DNA of 64,000 nt from Yamadazyma tenuis (Eukaryota > Ascomycota > Pichiomycetes > Serinales > Debaryomycetaceae), in assembly GCF_029203305.1 (NCBI RefSeq), contig NC_089461.1:2046001-2110000 (forward strand), in the 5' to 3' direction. Shown one piece after another: positions 63,350 through 64,000 of the stretch (position 1 is its first letter; each line of letters opens with the position of its first letter). Made by a program: the position numbers and the translations under genes. The notes under the pieces were generated by a model. That model was not told the origin of the DNA. It searched no databases and was given only the letters and a program-made list of their open reading frames with translations.

Positions 63350-64000
63350 ATGACACCTAACCCACATATGTCTGTTCACTCCAAACCTGACTTGTCAGAT
63401 CCTGCCAAATTGGCTGACAGCATACGGTATATTTCCAGTGAAAACACCGACCTCAAATGTAAGCTTCTTAAGCTTATCAATGATTACAAGTTGCTCAAAC
63501 AGTTTGTATTGAACAATGACCACAGTGTGTCGAGAAAGCGTAGTTTCACGGCAGTGGACATGGCTGGCGACAGGCACCAAATGGCAATGGACCTCGACCT
63601 CGACCTTGACCTCAATCTCGATCTCCCTCTCGACCGGCTCGACCTGATCGATTCGGTGCTTGACATGGCAGTTGATACCTTGGTAGTGCCTACGGCGGTG
63701 TCGCGCACAGGTGATGCGGCCGCCCCCGACGAATTGCTCGATTTCTTGGAAGACGAAGAGTTCGACGATGATTTCGATATCGAGTCACCCTTATTATCAA
63801 GGACCTCATCACCTCTGGACGACGATACCCATTCATTGATGGCTACTTTGACCCGGTCTACAACTGTGTCTACAAACAACTCATTTTCTGAAAAGCCCTC
63901 CGGAAGGTTTTTCGAGATGCCCAAGTTCGCGGGCGGCTTAGCAGCCGGCAGCGCCAGCGCGGGCAAGAATCTTAGTAGCCGGTTCGACGTGTTGCAACAA
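63350..64000 (+). CDS. N-terminal part of an unknown, probably regulatory protein (runs off the window)
   Basis: An uninterrupted frame of 217 codons starts at the ATG at 63350 (a second ATG is at 63368) and is still open at the last base, so only the N-terminal part is visible. Residues about 20-55 form a heptad-like helix (SSENTDLKCKLLKLINDYKLL) suited to a coiled coil. A basic patch SRKRS (61-65) could be a nuclear signal. Residues 81-99 alternate Asp and Leu (DLDLDLDLNLDLPLD), followed by acidic/hydrophobic segments LLDFLEDEEFDDDFDIESP that look like an activation domain, and a Ser/Thr-rich stretch. I infer a transcriptional regulator but cannot name a family. The overlapping leftward frame 63484-63966 is its shadow. 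Confidence 0.65.
   Translation, partial: MTPNPHMSVHSKPDLSDPAKLADSIRYISSENTDLKCKLLKLINDYKLLKQFVLNNDHSVSRKRSFTAVDMAGDRHQMAMDLDLDLDLNLDLPLDRLDLIDSVLDMAVDTLVVPTAVSRTGDAAAPDELLDFLEDEEFDDDFDIESPLLSRTSSPLDDDTHSLMATLTRSTTVSTNNSFSEKPSGRFFEMPKFAGGLAAGSASAGKNLSSRFDVLQQ

Noticed and set aside
63484..63966. 160-codon leftward frame rich in Ser and Arg (SRSRGRSRLRSRSRSRS)
   Set aside because: It is the antisense of the Asp-Leu repeat and acidic stretches of the rightward gene starting at 63350. SR-like repeats arise from complementing GAC-CTC.

Overview
The window is nuclear DNA of a budding yeast that reads the codon CUG as serine (the CUG-Ser1 clade, e.g. Debaryomyces, Scheffersomyces and Candida relatives). 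Evidence: almost all genes are intron-poor and compact, and CTG codons fall at positions where homologues carry serine (P-loop of a Rab GTPase at 1075, SOF1 at 31036, GDB1 at 56528). The two introns found inside coding sequence have GTATGT donors and TACTAAC branch points. Complex I subunits (24169, 38886) and a U5-40K spliceosome protein (50568), both absent from Saccharomyces cerevisiae, fit the same group. I cannot name the species. Product descriptions assume CTG = Ser.

Layout. 1-12.1 kb: YKT6, a divergent Rab GTPase, MIA40, a small membrane protein, SPP382, ATG17, CDC73, MST1, an IES4-like gene, a DUF202 membrane protein and MDM31, with intergenic gaps down to about 70 bp. 12.1-18 kb: a class V aminotransferase behind a cluster of AP-1-type sites, an 870 bp convergent gap with promoter-like motifs but no gene I can name, a secreted exo-1,3-beta-glucanase, and a 2 kb gap with small tandem repeats. 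18-20.3 kb: a ribosomal protein trio (RPP1, RPL13, RPS16). 20.5-31.4 kb: a spliced tRNA-Pro, RIC1, a complex I LYR protein, TUB2 (spliced), an LRR/F-box-like protein, PSR1 and SOF1. 31.8-41 kb: HRK1-like kinase, IST1, alkaline phosphatase, PP2A catalytic subunit, complex I NDUFA9 and an OHCU decarboxylase. 41-51.5 kb: VMA1 (spliced after the ATG), an unknown protein, the 25-codon RPL41, a mitochondrial K+/H+ exchange protein, SRF1, CDC53 and a U5-40K WD protein. 51.6-64 kb: a large SNF2 protein, a spliced tRNA-Arg, GDB1, methylmalonate-semialdehyde dehydrogenase and an incomplete gene running off the right edge.

These are ordinary housekeeping genes rather than one pathway. Clusters that share order with S. 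cerevisiae (YKT6-MIA40-MST1, ATG17-SPP382, RPP1-RPL13-RPS16, PSR1-SOF1, PP2A-VMA1-RPL41-YDL183C-SRF1-CDC53) show that this is an old, stable chromosome arm. I saw no transposon, virus, CRISPR array or clear sign of recent transfer. The least explained stretches are the convergent gap at 13790-14659, the promoter motif shared by translation genes, and a few fast-evolving proteins.
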